NCBI GenBank assembly: GCA_947444195.1
Contig: CANEZL010000015.1
Location: forward strand, 1-64,000
DNA from: Methylobacteriaceae bacterium
GTDB lineage: Bacteria; Pseudomonadota; Alphaproteobacteria; Rhizobiales; Beijerinckiaceae
Direction: 5' to 3'
DNA: 64,000 bases
How positions within the stretch are numbered: the stretch's first letter is position 1; each line of letters starts with the position of its first letter. Shown piece after piece: positions 43,163 to 52,505 of the stretch. The notes beneath the pieces were generated by a model that made no database searches, had not been told where the DNA came from, and saw nothing but the letters and a program-made list of their open reading frames with translations. Made by a program: the position numbers and the translations under genes.

Positions 43163-43582
43163 CTACCGCGCCCGGCGGAAGGGCCAGTCCGTGAGGCCGC
43201 CGGCGTAGAGGGCCGCCCAGATCAGGACCGGCTGAAAGGCGAGGCGCGGCCCGTGGTACCACCACGTATCTGGGATACCCGGCACGGGGACGTGCTCCAG
43301 GGCGTGCTTGAGATTCGCCGGGTAGACGCAGGCCGCGTAGAGGGCGAGGCCGAGGGCGGCGGCGGGCCGCGGGCGCGGATGCATGAGGCCGAGGGCGCCC
43401 GCGATCTCGCACAGGCCCGTGGCCAGGATCACGCGGCGGGGCGCGGGCACCCAGTCCGGCATGATCGGCATCAAGAGGTCGGGCCGCGCGAGGTGGACGA
43501 GGCCGATGCCGGCATAGAGCAGGGCGAGGGCGTAGCGCAGAAAGATCCGCGCCCGGTCGTCCCGGTCCCCTGCCCCGCTCAT
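43163..43582 (-). CDS. DoxX-like small membrane protein
   Basis: 139-aa protein with four hydrophobic helices: FLRYALALLYAGIGLVHLAR, VILATGLCEIAGALGLM, AAALGLALYAACVYPANLKH and PVLIWAALYAG. The Ala-Gly-x-x-H-L-x-x-P motif in the first helix, and the CEIAGALGL and YPANLKHA blocks, are typical of DoxX-related membrane proteins. Function is not established. Its start overlaps the stop of the pabC-like gene by 4 bp, so it is the last gene of the pABA operon. Confidence 0.85.
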   Translation of the reverse strand: MSGAGDRDDRARIFLRYALALLYAGIGLVHLARPDLLMPIMPDWVPAPRRVILATGLCEIAGALGLMHPRPRPAAALGLALYAACVYPANLKHALEHVPVPGIPDTWWYHGPRLAFQPVLIWAALYAGGLTDWPFRRAR

Positions 43583-44397
43583 CCCACCCGCCCGCGCAGG
43601 GCCTGTGCGAGTTGGCCGACGCCCGGATGCGCGGCGCTCGCGAAGGCGGTCGCGCCCACGGCCTCGACCGGGGCGAGGAGGCGGAGCGAGTTCGTCAGGA
43701 ACACGGCATCCGCCCCCAGGAAGTCGGGCAGCGTGAGGGAGCGCTCCTCCGGTAAAAACCCCTCCCCCGCGGCGAGCGCCAGGATCTCGGCGCGCACGAT
43801 GCCGGCGAGCACGCCGTCGGCCGGCGGCGGCGTCACCAGGCGATCACTGAACACCGCGAACAGGTTGCCCGTGCCGGCGCAGGCCACCTGCCCGCGCGTG
43901 TTGCGGAACAGGGCCTCGTCGAAGCCCCGCGCGGCGGCCTCCCCCGCGGCGAGCACGGCGTCGAGATAGGCCGGCGTCTTCAGCCGCGCGGCGGGCGAGG
44001 TCTCGTTGCGGGCGATATCCGTCGGCCACAGGCGCAAGGGGGCGAAGGCGAGGGAAGCCGCGCTCGGCGCCGCCGTGGCGTAGAGGACGGGCCGCGGCGC
44101 GGCCGGGGCTTTCAGCCCGCGCGGGCCCGTGCCGCGGGTGGCGGTGGTGCGGATCGCGAGCCTGGGTCCCGTCGCGGCCAGCGCCCGCATGGCCTGCCGG
44201 ACCGCGTCCGGCTCGACCGCGAAGCCGAGGGTGCCGGCGGCGGCCACCAGCCTCTCCACGTGCGCGCCCTCGAAGACCACGCGGCCGTCGAGGGCGAGAG
44301 CGGTGTCGAACACCGCGTCGCCCAGGCTCAGGCCCCGGTCGGAGAGGTCGAAGGGCGCGGTCGTTCCCGTGCGCAGCCGCCCCTCAAGCCACAGCAT
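43579..44397 (-). CDS. pabC: Aminodeoxychorismate lyase / class IV aminotransferase
   Basis: 272-aa PLP enzyme of fold type IV. It has the N-terminal DRGLSLGDAVFDTALALDGR, the Lys-containing segment AARLKTPAYLDAVLA (Schiff-base Lys), EALFRNTRGQVACAGTGNLF and the C-terminal GADAVFLTNSLRLLAPVEAV. Because it overlaps the pabA-like gene and follows pabB, it most likely makes 4-aminobenzoate by releasing pyruvate from aminodeoxychorismate. Branched-chain or D-amino-acid aminotransferase is the alternative from sequence alone. It is third in the operon. Confidence 0.85.
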   Translation of the reverse strand: MLWLEGRLRTGTTAPFDLSDRGLSLGDAVFDTALALDGRVVFEGAHVERLVAAAGTLGFAVEPDAVRQAMRALAATGPRLAIRTTATRGTGPRGLKAPAAPRPVLYATAAPSAASLAFAPLRLWPTDIARNETSPAARLKTPAYLDAVLAAGEAAARGFDEALFRNTRGQVACAGTGNLFAVFSDRLVTPPPADGVLAGIVRAEILALAAGEGFLPEERSLTLPDFLGADAVFLTNSLRLLAPVEAVGATAFASAAHPGVGQLAQALRGRVG

Positions 44398-44998
44398 CGG
44401 TGTTCCGCCCCTCGCCCGCGGCCCAGGCCCGGGCCAATCCGAGGAAGTTCGCGAAGACGGCGTGGCCGTCCTCGGTGAGCACCGATTCCGGGTGGAACTG
44501 GATGCCGTAGGTCGGGTGGCTCCGGTGCGAGAGCGCCATCACCTCCCCGTCCGCGGACAGGGCGTCGACGCTGAGATGGCGCTCCATGCCGGGCTCGGGC
44601 CGCACCACCAGGGAGTGGTAGCGCCCCACCTGCATCGGCGCGGGCAGGCCGCGGAACAGGCGCTCCCCGCCGTGGTCGATGGGCGTGGCGTGGCCGTGGA
44701 GCGGGCGCGTGGCCCGCGCCACCGTGCCGCCGAAGGCCGCGCCGATCGCCTGATGGCCGAGGCAGACCCCGAGGATCGGCAGCGCGCCGGAGAGCGCGCG
44801 GATCGCCGGCAGGGAGATCCCCGCCTCGGCCGGGGTACAGGGCCCCGGCGAGATCACCAGCGCCTCGGGGGCGAGCGCCCGCAGGCCCGCGACGTCGAGG
44901 GCGTCGTTGCGCACGACGCGCACCGTCTCGCCGAGTTCCTCGAGGTAGCGCACGACGTTGAAGACGAAGCTGTCGTAGTTGTCGAGGACGAGGATCAT
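44384..44998 (-). CDS. pabA: Aminodeoxychorismate/anthranilate synthase glutaminase subunit
   Basis: 204-aa class I glutamine amidotransferase. The catalytic triad is visible: Cys in [19 protein letters not shown], and His/Glu in [15 protein letters not shown]. The N-terminus is [20 protein letters not shown], with [13 protein letters not shown] for the oxyanion region. It delivers ammonia to the PabB subunit for folate synthesis. It lies 37 bp after pabB and overlaps the pabC start by 14 bp. TrpG function is also possible, because the two subunits are interchangeable in many bacteria. Confidence 0.93.
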   Translation of the reverse strand: MILVLDNYDSFVFNVVRYLEELGETVRVVRNDALDVAGLRALAPEALVISPGPCTPAEAGISLPAIRALSGALPILGVCLGHQAIGAAFGGTVARATRPLHGHATPIDHGGERLFRGLPAPMQVGRYHSLVVRPEPGMERHLSVDALSADGEVMALSHRSHPTYGIQFHPESVLTEDGHAVFANFLGLARAWAAGEGRNTDAVA

Positions 44999-45035
44999 GG
45001 CCGCCGCGTCCCCGCGGTCGAGCTCCCGGCCGCGC

Positions 45036-46469
45036 TCATGCGCCCTCCCCGGTCCCGAAGCCCTGCTCGAAGCCCTGCCCCAAGCCTTGCCCCAAGCCTT
45101 GCCCGAAGGCCTGGAAGACGCGGGCCGCCTTGGTCAGGGTCTCCTCGTATTCGGGGCCGGGCTCCGAGAGCAGGGTGACGCCGCCGCCCGCCTGCAGCAC
45201 GGCCGTGCGCCCGTCCATGAACACGGTGCGGATGGCGATCGCGGTGTCGAGGGCCCCGTCGAAGCCGATCCGGCCGATGGCACCGCAATAGAGCTCGCGC
45301 GCGTCGCCCTCGATCTCGGTGATGATGTCCATGGCGCGGATCTTCGGCGCTCCCGTGATCGAGCCCCCCGGAAAGGTGGCCGCCACGAGGTCGAGGGCGT
45401 CGAGGCCGGGCCGCAGGGTGCCGGTGACCACGGAGACGAGATGGTGGACGCCGGCATAGGTTTCCAGCCCGCACAGGGTCGGGACCCGCACGCTGTGGGC
45501 CTCGCAGACCCGCGAGAGGTCGTTGCGCAGCAGGTCGACGATCATGATGTTCTCGGCCCGCTCCTTCGGGTTCGCCTGGAGCGCCGATCCCAGGGCCCGG
45601 TCGGCCTCGGGATCGGCCACCCGCCGGGCCGTGCCCTTGATCGGCCGGGTCTCCACGTCCCGGCCGTCGAGCTTCAGGAAGCGCTCGGGCGAGCTCGAGG
45701 CCACGGTGAGCCCCTCGAAGGCGAGATAGGCGCCGAAGGTGGCGGGGTTCGTCGCGCGCAAGCGACGGTAGAGGGAAAAGCCGTCGAAGCCTTCGGGCAG
45801 GTCGGCGCTGAAGCGCTGGGCGATGTTGGCCTGGTAGATGTCGCCGGCCCGGATATAGGCGCGCACCCGCTCCACCGCCGCCTCGTAGCCGGCGCGGGTG
45901 AAGTTCGAGCGCCAGGTCAGCGCCGGGACGGGCTCGGCCGGCGCCTCCGCCCCGCCCTGCCCGAGCAGGTCACCGAACAGGTCGAGCCGGGCAGCGGCGC
46001 GGGCCGCGCGGGCACCCGCCTCCCGCTCCGGGAAGCCCGTGGCGAGGAGGCGGCAGGTGCCCGCCGCGTGGTCCACCGCGAGCACCGTGTCGTAGAGGTT
46101 GAAGGCGATGTCGTCGGTGAGGCCGGCCCGGCGGGCGGGCGCCGCGACGCGCTCCAGCGCCTGTCCGAGATCGTAGGCGAAGTAGCCGATGGCGCCCCCG
46201 GGGAAGGGCAGGTCCGCCTCCGCCTCGAGCCGGTAGGGGGCGAGCGCCGCGCGCAGGGCCTCGATCGCGCTGCCCGGCACCGGCCGGCCGTCGAGGGTGG
46301 CCACGCCGTCGCGGACGCGGAAGCGGGCGAAGGGGTCGGCGGCGAGGATCGAGAGGCGGCCGAGCGTCGCGTGCGGCATGGCGCTGTCGAGGAAGGCGAG
46401 GCCCGGCAGGGGCCGCAGCCGGGCTGCCGCCGCGACGGGATCGACGAACGGGATCTCACGGGTCCACAT
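45036..46469 (-). CDS. pabB: Aminodeoxychorismate synthase component I
   Basis: 477-aa chorismate-binding enzyme. The N-terminal Anth_synt_I_N-type domain (about 1-160; [18 protein letters not shown]) is followed by the chorismate-binding domain: [57 protein letters not shown] and [25 protein letters not shown], rather than PIAGT, at the active site favours aminodeoxychorismate over anthranilate synthase, as in PabB proteins. The C-terminus carries a tandem [15 protein letters not shown] repeat encoded by 12-bp units. ATG 46469 is chosen because upstream residues are low complexity. First gene of the operon pabB-pabA-pabC-doxX, divergent from rimO. Confidence 0.93.
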   Translation of the reverse strand: MWTREIPFVDPVAAAARLRPLPGLAFLDSAMPHATLGRLSILAADPFARFRVRDGVATLDGRPVPGSAIEALRAALAPYRLEAEADLPFPGGAIGYFAYDLGQALERVAAPARRAGLTDDIAFNLYDTVLAVDHAAGTCRLLATGFPEREAGARAARAAARLDLFGDLLGQGGAEAPAEPVPALTWRSNFTRAGYEAAVERVRAYIRAGDIYQANIAQRFSADLPEGFDGFSLYRRLRATNPATFGAYLAFEGLTVASSSPERFLKLDGRDVETRPIKGTARRVADPEADRALGSALQANPKERAENIMIVDLLRNDLSRVCEAHSVRVPTLCGLETYAGVHHLVSVVTGTLRPGLDALDLVAATFPGGSITGAPKIRAMDIITEIEGDARELYCGAIGRIGFDGALDTAIAIRTVFMDGRTAVLQAGGGVTLLSEPGPEYEETLTKAARVFQAFGQGLGQGLGQGFEQGFGTGEGA

Positions 46470-46694
46470 CGGATCGGCTTCTCGGGTCTCCGGGCGGCGG
46501 CGCGGCCTTCGCGCGCTCACGCCTCGCACAGGCGGTGCCGCGGGGGAAGCGGGGGGATCCGGGCCCCGCGCCGCCCGGGCTCGCAACCGCCGGCCGATTC
46601 CTGTATAGGGACGCACGATTCTCCAGATCTCACGCGATCAGCGCGCGGCGCGGGCCGGTCCGGTTCCGCAGGACGCGGGCGCCGTTGGACATCC
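46470..46694. promoter_or_regulatory. Divergent promoter region of pabB and rimO
   Basis: 225 bp between divergent starts. The 46590-46640 part (ATTCCTGTATAGGGACG, TTCTCCAGATCTCACG) is relatively AT-rich and is the likely core promoter region for rimO. No operator can be named. Confidence 0.4.
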
Positions 46695-48035
46695 ATGACC
46701 GCCACCCCCTCCCCCGCCGCGAAAGCCGGCGCGCCCCGCATCTCCTTCGTCTCCCTCGGCTGCCCGAAGGCCCTGGTCGATTCCGAGCGGATCCTCACGC
46801 ATCTGCGCGCGGAGGGCTACGAGCTGGCGCGCAAGCATGACGGGGCGGACGTCGTCATCGTCAACACCTGCGGCTTCCTCGATTCGGCCAAGGCCGAGTC
46901 GCTCCAAGCGATCGGCGAGGCCATGGCCGAGAACGGCCGGGTCATCGTCACCGGCTGCATGGGCGCGCAGCCGGACGAGATCCGCGAGAAGTACCCGAAC
47001 CTCCTCGCGGTCACCGGCCCGCAGGCCTACGAATCGGTGGTGGCCGCGGTGCACGAGGCGGTGCCGCCCGCCCACGACCCGTTCCTCGACCTGATCCCGC
47101 CGCAGGGCGTCAAGCTGACGCCACGGCACTACGCCTATCTGAAGATTTCGGAGGGCTGCAACAACCGCTGCACCTTCTGCATCATCCCCTCGCTCCGGGG
47201 CGATCTCGTCAGCCGCCCGGCGGGCGACGTGCTGCGCGAGGCCGAGAAGCTGGTCAAGGCCGGCGTCAAGGAGCTCCTCGTCGTCTCGCAGGACACCAGC
47301 GCCTACGGGGTCGACACCCGCTACGCCGCGAGCCCCTGGCGCGACCGGGAGGTGCGGGCCCGCTTCTACGACCTCGCCAAGGAGCTGGGCGAGCTCGGCG
47401 CCTGGGTGCGGCTCCACTACGTCTACCCCTACCCGCACGTGGACGAGGTCATCCCGCTCATGGCCGAGGGCAAGGTTCTGCCCTACCTCGACATGCCGCT
47501 CCAGCACGCGAGCCCGAGCGTTCTCAAGCGCATGCGCCGGCCCGGCAACCAGGAGAAGCAGTTGGAGCGCATCCGGCGCTGGCGCGAGACCTGCCCGGAC
47601 CTCGCCATCCGCTCGACCTTCATCGTGGGCTTCCCCGGGGAGACCGAGGCCGAGTTCGAGGAGCTTCTCGCCTGGATCCGCGAGGCGAAGCTCGAGCGCG
47701 TCGGCTGCTTCACCTACGAGCCGGTGAAGGGCGCGCCCGCCAACGACCTCGCCGCCGCGGTGCCGCCCGAGCTTCAGCAGGAGCGCAAGCATCGCTTCAT
47801 GGAGGCGCAGCAGGGCGTCGCCCTGCGGCTCCAGAAGGCCAAGGTCGGCCGGCGCCTGCCCGTCATCATCGATTCGGTCGGCGGCAACGTCGCGGTGGGG
47901 CGCACCAAGTACGACGCCCCCGAGATCGACGGCAGCGTCCATGCCAGCTTCCGCCGCCCGGTGCGGCCGGGCGACATCGTCACCGTCAGGATCGAGGACG
48001 CGGACGCCTACGACCTGCGCGGCAGCGTGGTGTAG
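46695..48035 (+). CDS. rimO: Ribosomal protein S12 methylthiotransferase RimO
   Basis: 446-aa radical-SAM enzyme that methylthiolates Asp of ribosomal protein S12. Order: UPF0004 domain with its three Cys ([32 protein letters not shown]), radical-SAM CxxxCxxC ([20 protein letters not shown]), conserved [17 protein letters not shown] and [17 protein letters not shown], and a C-terminal TRAM domain (from about 380). RimO rather than MiaB is indicated by [12 protein letters not shown] and [10 protein letters not shown]. Length normal. ATG 46695; the frame upstream is antisense to pabB and not coding. Confidence 0.96.
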   Translation: MTATPSPAAKAGAPRISFVSLGCPKALVDSERILTHLRAEGYELARKHDGADVVIVNTCGFLDSAKAESLQAIGEAMAENGRVIVTGCMGAQPDEIREKYPNLLAVTGPQAYESVVAAVHEAVPPAHDPFLDLIPPQGVKLTPRHYAYLKISEGCNNRCTFCIIPSLRGDLVSRPAGDVLREAEKLVKAGVKELLVVSQDTSAYGVDTRYAASPWRDREVRARFYDLAKELGELGAWVRLHYVYPYPHVDEVIPLMAEGKVLPYLDMPLQHASPSVLKRMRRPGNQEKQLERIRRWRETCPDLAIRSTFIVGFPGETEAEFEELLAWIREAKLERVGCFTYEPVKGAPANDLAAAVPPELQQERKHRFMEAQQGVALRLQKAKVGRRLPVIIDSVGGNVAVGRTKYDAPEIDGSVHASFRRPVRPGDIVTVRIEDADAYDLRGSVV

Positions 48036-48043
48036 ACGCCGCC

Positions 48044-48244
48044 TCAGGCGTTCTTGCGCGGGCGGTGGTTCGGGTCGACCCCGCCCTCCGGCGTGGTCTC
48101 GTTCTCGACATCGCCCTCGAAGGTCGAATCCGCCTCCAGGTCTTCCGGATCGCGGCCCGTCATGCCCTTCGAGGTGCCGATGCCCGGATTGCCCTCGAGG
48201 TCGGCATCGGTCGGGGTCTCTGTCTTCGGGTGCTTGGTCGACAT
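48044..48244 (-). CDS. Small acidic disordered protein
   Basis: 66 aa with no hydrophobic core: KTETPTDADLEGNPGIGTSK, MTGRDPEDLEADSTFEGDVE, ENETTPEGGVDPNHRPRKNA. It is Asp/Glu/Thr/Gly-rich and should be intrinsically disordered. The ribosome binding site AGGAGGCCGC directly precedes ATG 48244. It resembles short hypothetical proteins of Methylobacterium. Function unknown. Confidence 0.65.
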   Translation of the reverse strand: MSTKHPKTETPTDADLEGNPGIGTSKGMTGRDPEDLEADSTFEGDVENETTPEGGVDPNHRPRKNA

Positions 48245-48293
48245 GCGGCCTCCTGTTCGGTTGCCGGGGGTCAACGCGACGGGTCGGGGCCCG

Positions 48294-48941
48294 TCACGGC
48301 GCTGCGTCGGTTCGCCCCGATGCGATCTCGGAGAGACCGATGCGCCCCACGCCCGCTGCCCCCATCCGGGCCCAGGCGGCGGCCGTGCCGTCCCGGTCGA
48401 TGCCGCGCACGGCGTCCTCCACCACCACGGCCTCGAAGCCCGCCGCGCGGGCGTCGAGGGCGCTCCAGGCCACGCAGAAATCCGTGGCGAGGCCGCAGAG
48501 CACGACGCGGGTGAAGCCGCGCTCGCGCAAGGCACCGGCAAGCCCCGTGCGGGTGGCGCGGTCGGCCTCCAGAAAGGCCGAGTAGCTGTCCACGTCCCGC
48601 CCGTGGCCTTTGCGGATCACGAGTTCGGCGCGGGCCGCGTCGAGGCCGGGGGCGAAGGCGGCGCCGGGCGAGCCCTGCACGCAGTGCTCCGGCCAGAGCA
48701 TCTGGGCGCCGTAGGGCATCGCCACCGTCTCGAAGGCGGCGCGGCCGGAATAGCTCGTGTGGAACGAGGCGTGGCCCGGCGGATGCCAGTCCTGCGTCAG
48801 CACCGCGTGCGGGAACAGGCGCAGGAGCCGGTTGCAGGGCCCGACGACCGCCGCGCCGTCGGGCACGGCGAGCGCGCCGCCGGGCAGGAAATCGACCTGC
48901 ACGTCGACGACGAGCAGGACGTCCGTGGGCGCCACCCTCAC
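48294..48941 (-). CDS. pncA: Nicotinamidase
   Basis: 215-aa isochorismatase-fold amidase that converts nicotinamide to nicotinate for NAD salvage. The triad is visible: Asp in LLVVDVQVDFLPGGALAVPD, Lys in ELVIRKGHGRDVDSYSAFLE and Cys in LCGLATDFCVAWSALDARAA. Metal-binding residues lie in TQDWHPPGHASF. The start is a GTG at 48941 or 48935, just before the first strand. Confidence 0.93.
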   Translation of the reverse strand: MRVAPTDVLLVVDVQVDFLPGGALAVPDGAAVVGPCNRLLRLFPHAVLTQDWHPPGHASFHTSYSGRAAFETVAMPYGAQMLWPEHCVQGSPGAAFAPGLDAARAELVIRKGHGRDVDSYSAFLEADRATRTGLAGALRERGFTRVVLCGLATDFCVAWSALDARAAGFEAVVVEDAVRGIDRDGTAAAWARMGAAGVGRIGLSEIASGRTDAAP

Positions 48942-48978
48942 CGCGGCACCGGTATCCTGTGATCCCGGGTTCCCCGGA

Positions 48979-49953
48979 TCACGGCAGCATCACGGTGGCG
49001 CCGGTGGTCTCGCGGCCGGCGAGATCCCGATGGACGGCCTGCGCCTCGGCGAGCGGGCGCTTGGCGTGGACGGGGATCTTCACCGCACCGCTCGCCACCA
49101 CCGAGAACAGGTTCCTCGCCATCTCCTCCAGCACCGGGCGCTGGCTCGCGAAGGTGAAGAGCGTGGGCCGCGTCACGTAGAGCGAGCCGCGCGGGGCGAG
49201 CAGGCCGAGGTCGAGGCCCGAGATCGGGCCCGACGACGCGCCGAAGCTCGCGAGCAGGCCGAGCGGCGCGAGGCTGTCGAGGGAGCCCATCAGGGTCGCC
49301 TGGCCGACGCCGTCATAGACCACCGGCACGCCCTTGCCCCCCGTGATCTCGCGGACGCGCTTGGCCACGTCCTCCTCGCGGTAGAGGATGACGTGGTCGC
49401 AGCCGTGCTGGCGGGCGAGCTCCGCCTTCTCGGGCGAGCCCGCCGTGCCGATCACGGTGGCGCCGAGATGCTTGGCCCACTGGCAGGCGATGAGGCCGAC
49501 GCCGCCGGCGGCGGCGTGGAACAGGATCGTGTCGCCGGCCTTCAGCTTGTAGGTGCGGTGGAGCAGGTACTCGGCGGTGAGGCCCTTCAGCATCATCGCC
49601 GCGGCGGTGGCGTCGTCCACGCCCTCGGGGATGTGCACGCAGCCCGCGGCCGGGACGATCATCTCCTCGGCGTAGCTCCCCTCGGCGGAGGCCGTGGCGA
49701 CGCGGTCGCCGGGCTTGAACCCGGTCACGCCCTCGCCCACCGCCTCGACGGTGCCCGCGCCCTCCTTGCCGGGGGTGAAGGGGAGCTGGGCCGCCTTGTA
49801 GGCGCCGGAGCGGAAGTAGATGTCGATGAAGTTCACGCCGATGGCGGTGAGCTTCACCCGGATCTGGCCGGGACCGGGCTCGCGCCGCTCCACCTCCTCG
49901 TAGGCCATCACCTCGGGGCCGCCGTACTCGTGAACCCGGATCGCCTTCGGCAT
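48979..49953 (-). CDS. qor: NADPH:quinone oxidoreductase (zeta-crystallin type)
   Basis: 324-aa zinc-free medium-chain dehydrogenase. GroES-like N-domain (VHEYGGPEVMAYEEVERREP; LTAIGVNFIDIYFRSGAY; LPFTPGKEGAGTVEAVGEGV), then a Rossmann domain with HAAAGGVGLIACQWAKHLGA and VVYDGVGQATLMGSLDSLAP. No structural-zinc Cys cluster is present, consistent with QOR. It probably carries out one-electron or hydride reduction of quinones or enones with NADPH. The start at 49953 gives the standard length; the longer frame is not supported. Confidence 0.93.
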   Translation of the reverse strand: MPKAIRVHEYGGPEVMAYEEVERREPGPGQIRVKLTAIGVNFIDIYFRSGAYKAAQLPFTPGKEGAGTVEAVGEGVTGFKPGDRVATASAEGSYAEEMIVPAAGCVHIPEGVDDATAAAMMLKGLTAEYLLHRTYKLKAGDTILFHAAAGGVGLIACQWAKHLGATVIGTAGSPEKAELARQHGCDHVILYREEDVAKRVREITGGKGVPVVYDGVGQATLMGSLDSLAPLGLLASFGASSGPISGLDLGLLAPRGSLYVTRPTLFTFASQRPVLEEMARNLFSVVASGAVKIPVHAKRPLAEAQAVHRDLAGRETTGATVMLP

Positions 49954-50059
49954 CGTCTCGTCCTCGGTCGTGAATGGCCCCGTCCGCCCCGAGATAGCCG
50001 CTGGAGCGCACGGGGCAATGCCGGGCGGGGCGGCGGCGCTGACGCCCCGCCCGGTCCTC

Positions 50060-50827
50060 TCAGCGCGGCGGGCCTCCGGCGAGGGCGGCGAAGTCGAGGT
50101 TCTCCGGGGCGCGCCAGCCGGGGGCGGCGCCGGCACCCGGGCAGGGCTCGGCGGTGAGCGGCGTGGCCGGATCGGCCTCGGCGAGGGCGAGGCCGCGGGC
50201 CCGCAGGGCGCCCGTGCCCTTGGCGAAGAAGCCGAAGCTGAGGCTCACCGCCTCCGGCGCGACCGCGATGACGATGCGGCGGCGCGTCCAGTCCCGGTCG
50301 CCGAACAGCCAGCCGGCCTCCGCGCCCCTCAGGTTGTCGAAGGCGAGCGCCGCCCCCGGCCGCGCATCCACCCGCGCCCAGATCGTCGCGCCGTGCGTGA
50401 TCCCCGCCGTGCGCAGGGACGCCTCCAGGACGAGGCGGCGGCCGTGGAAGGGCACGGCCGAGACGGTCTGCAGGTAGCAGCCGAAGATCGCCGCCGGATC
50501 GCGGTAGCCCGTCGCCGCGGGGGCCACGGCGTGGCGGATCAGCGCGACGTTGCCGCCGGTTCCCCGCTCGACGCCGTGCTCGAACTCCGCCGGGTGCTCG
50601 GCGAGGAAATCCCAGGCCTTCGGCGCGGGCCGGCTCCGGACGGGCTCCGGCGCCCCGCGCCGCAGCCGGGCGGAGAGGATGTTCCAGTCCGGGCAGCCGA
50701 ACTGGCGGGCGACGAGGTCCAGGCTCTCCCCGTGCGAGAGCGCGATGTCCCTGGCCCGCAGGGCTGCGGCGAGGGCACGGGCCATGCGCTTGGCGTCCGT
50801 GAGGGTGGTGGGGCGGTGGCTGTGCAT
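50060..50827 (-). CDS. Glyoxalase-superfamily-associated hypothetical protein
   Basis: 255-aa cytoplasmic protein. The first 60 residues (DAKRMARALAAALRARDIAL, SHGESLDLVARQFGCPDWNI) form the short helical module often fused to glyoxalase/bleomycin-resistance-like proteins in alphaproteobacteria. The rest is beta-rich (TVSAVPFHGRRLVLEASLRT; RRRIVIAVAPEAVSLSFGFF) and has no known active site that I can identify. Divergent from the UbiH-like gene. Confidence 0.7.
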   Translation of the reverse strand: MHSHRPTTLTDAKRMARALAAALRARDIALSHGESLDLVARQFGCPDWNILSARLRRGAPEPVRSRPAPKAWDFLAEHPAEFEHGVERGTGGNVALIRHAVAPAATGYRDPAAIFGCYLQTVSAVPFHGRRLVLEASLRTAGITHGATIWARVDARPGAALAFDNLRGAEAGWLFGDRDWTRRRIVIAVAPEAVSLSFGFFAKGTGALRARGLALAEADPATPLTAEPCPGAGAAPGWRAPENLDFAALAGGPPR

Positions 50828-51115
50828 GGGCGGATCCCCGAGATCGGATCGGCGTCCCGTCAGTGCTCGCGTTGCTGGCGGCCGATCCGTGGGGGCGGGG
50901 GCGGGTCCGTCCGCGATGCATTCACCACACCCTGGAAGGGCGCGAGCGGGCGGCTGCATCGAGCGCGGCGGGAAGGGATCACGGCCGGCCCGCTCCTGTC
51001 AACGGAGCCCGCGCTCTGGGTCGCAGGCGGGCCATGGACCCGGACGGGAATCGCGCGCATTGCCTTGGCTGAGGCCGGCGCCGCGCCGGTTCACCCGCCC
51101 GACGGCCGAGACCCG

Positions 51116-52345
51116 ATGCCCGCGACCTCTTCCCCACCCTCCCCCGCCCCAGAGACCTTCGCGGTCGCCGTCGTCGGTGCGGGCGCGGCCGGGCTCGCGG
51201 CGGCCCTCGCCCTGGCGCAGGCCGGGGTGGCGACCGCCCTCGTCGGGCGCCACGCGCCGGTGGCGGACGGGCGCACCGTGGCGCTGCTGGACGGGTCCGT
51301 GCGCTTCCTCGACGCGCTGGGGGCGTGGCGCGCGCTGGCGCCCCAGGCGGCGCCCCTCGCGGTGCTGCAGATCGTCGACGACACCGGCAGCCTGTTCCGT
51401 CCGCCCCCGGTGCGGTTCCATGCCGGCGAGATCGGCCTGGAGGCCTTCGGCTGGAACGTCGAGAATGCCGGCCTCGTGGAGACCCTGCGCGCGCGGGCGC
51501 GGGCGATGCCGGGCCTGACCCTGATCGAGAGCGACGCCGAATCGTTCGCGGCGGGCGAGGCCGCGGCGCGGGTCGTCCTCGCGGAGGGCGGGGCCATCGA
51601 GGCCCGGCTCGTGGTGGCCGCCGACGGCGCCCGCTCCCGCCTGCGGGGGGCGAGCGGCATCGGCGTGCGCGACTGGTCCTATCCGCAGGCGGCGCTGACC
51701 ACGATCCTGGCCCATGCCCGGCCGCACCGGGACGTCTCCACCGAGTTCCACACCCGCCAGGGGCCCTTCACCCTGGTGCCCCTGCCCGGCGGCCACCGCT
51801 CCAGCCTCGTCTGGGTCACGGCGCAGGCGCGGGCCGAGGACCTCGCCGCCCTGGGCGACGCCGACCTCGCCGCCGCGGTCGAGGCCCAGGCCAAGCACAT
51901 GCTCGGGGCCATGCGCATCGACGGCCCGCGGGGCCGGGTGCCGATGCGGGGGCTCGCCGTGGCGAGCCCCGTGGCCCACCGCCTCGCCCTGATCGGCGAG
52001 GCCGCCCACGTCTTCCCGCCCATCGGGGCGCAGGGGCTCAATCTCGGCCTGCGGGACGCGGCGGCCCTGCGCGACGCGGTGCTTGCGGCGGCCGAGGACC
52101 GGCGCGATCCGGGCTCGCGCGCGGCGCTCGCCGGCTTCGCCCGCGCCCGGCGGCGCGACGCGGCCCTGCGCACGGCGGCCGTGGACGGGCTCAACCGCAG
52201 CCTGCTCGCCGATCTCCTGCCGGTGGATGCCCTGCGCGGCCTCGGCCTCCTCGCCCTTCAGGCGGTCGGGCCTCTGCGGCGGGCGGTGATGCGCGAGGGG
52301 GTACTGCCGCGGCGGGGCACGCCGGAACTCATGCGGGCGCGCTGA
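51116..52345 (+). CDS. UbiH/UbiF-family FAD-dependent hydroxylase
   Basis: 409-aa flavoprotein monooxygenase of the ubiquinone hydroxylase (UbiH/COQ6) group. FAD-binding GxGxxG in VAVVGAGAAGLAAALALAQA, the DG motif in LVVAADGARSRLRGASGIGV, and the second FAD motif LIGEAAHVFPPIGAQGLNLG followed by LRDAAAL. It should hydroxylate the ubiquinone ring. The exact position (C1, C5 or C6) cannot be told. Start 51116; an upstream continuation of the frame is not coding-like. The 108-bp repeat copy 2 follows 17 bp after the stop. Confidence 0.9.
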   Translation: MPATSSPPSPAPETFAVAVVGAGAAGLAAALALAQAGVATALVGRHAPVADGRTVALLDGSVRFLDALGAWRALAPQAAPLAVLQIVDDTGSLFRPPPVRFHAGEIGLEAFGWNVENAGLVETLRARARAMPGLTLIESDAESFAAGEAAARVVLAEGGAIEARLVVAADGARSRLRGASGIGVRDWSYPQAALTTILAHARPHRDVSTEFHTRQGPFTLVPLPGGHRSSLVWVTAQARAEDLAALGDADLAAAVEAQAKHMLGAMRIDGPRGRVPMRGLAVASPVAHRLALIGEAAHVFPPIGAQGLNLGLRDAAALRDAVLAAAEDRRDPGSRAALAGFARARRRDAALRTAAVDGLNRSLLADLLPVDALRGLGLLALQAVGPLRRAVMREGVLPRRGTPELMRAR

Positions 52346-52362
52346 GGTCTCGAGGAAGTCTC

Positions 52363-52470
52363 ATACCCAATCCGGTTGATCCCTCCGGGATGGCGGATTT
52401 GGGCTTCGCTCATGCGCCGCGCGGGCTCGGTCGATACGATCTCCGCTTCGATCAAGCGGAGATCGTATCA
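52363..52470. repeat. 108-bp dispersed palindromic repeat, copy 2
   Basis: The same length and near-identical sequence as 9071-9178. Here the terminal hairpin is a perfect 16-bp inverted repeat GATACGATCTCCGCTT / AAGCGGAGATCGTATC around CGATC. It lies between the UbiH-like gene and the receiver-like gene, which are convergent, so it could act as a terminator for both. Confidence 0.88.
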
Positions 52471-52505
52471 GGAGAATTCTCGGGGACGACGCGGGATCGC
52501 GCCGC

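Noticed and set aside
44979..46694. + strand N-terminal extension of rimO
   Set aside because: It lies antisense to pabB and pabA; RimO homologues begin near residue 1 of the frame from 46695.
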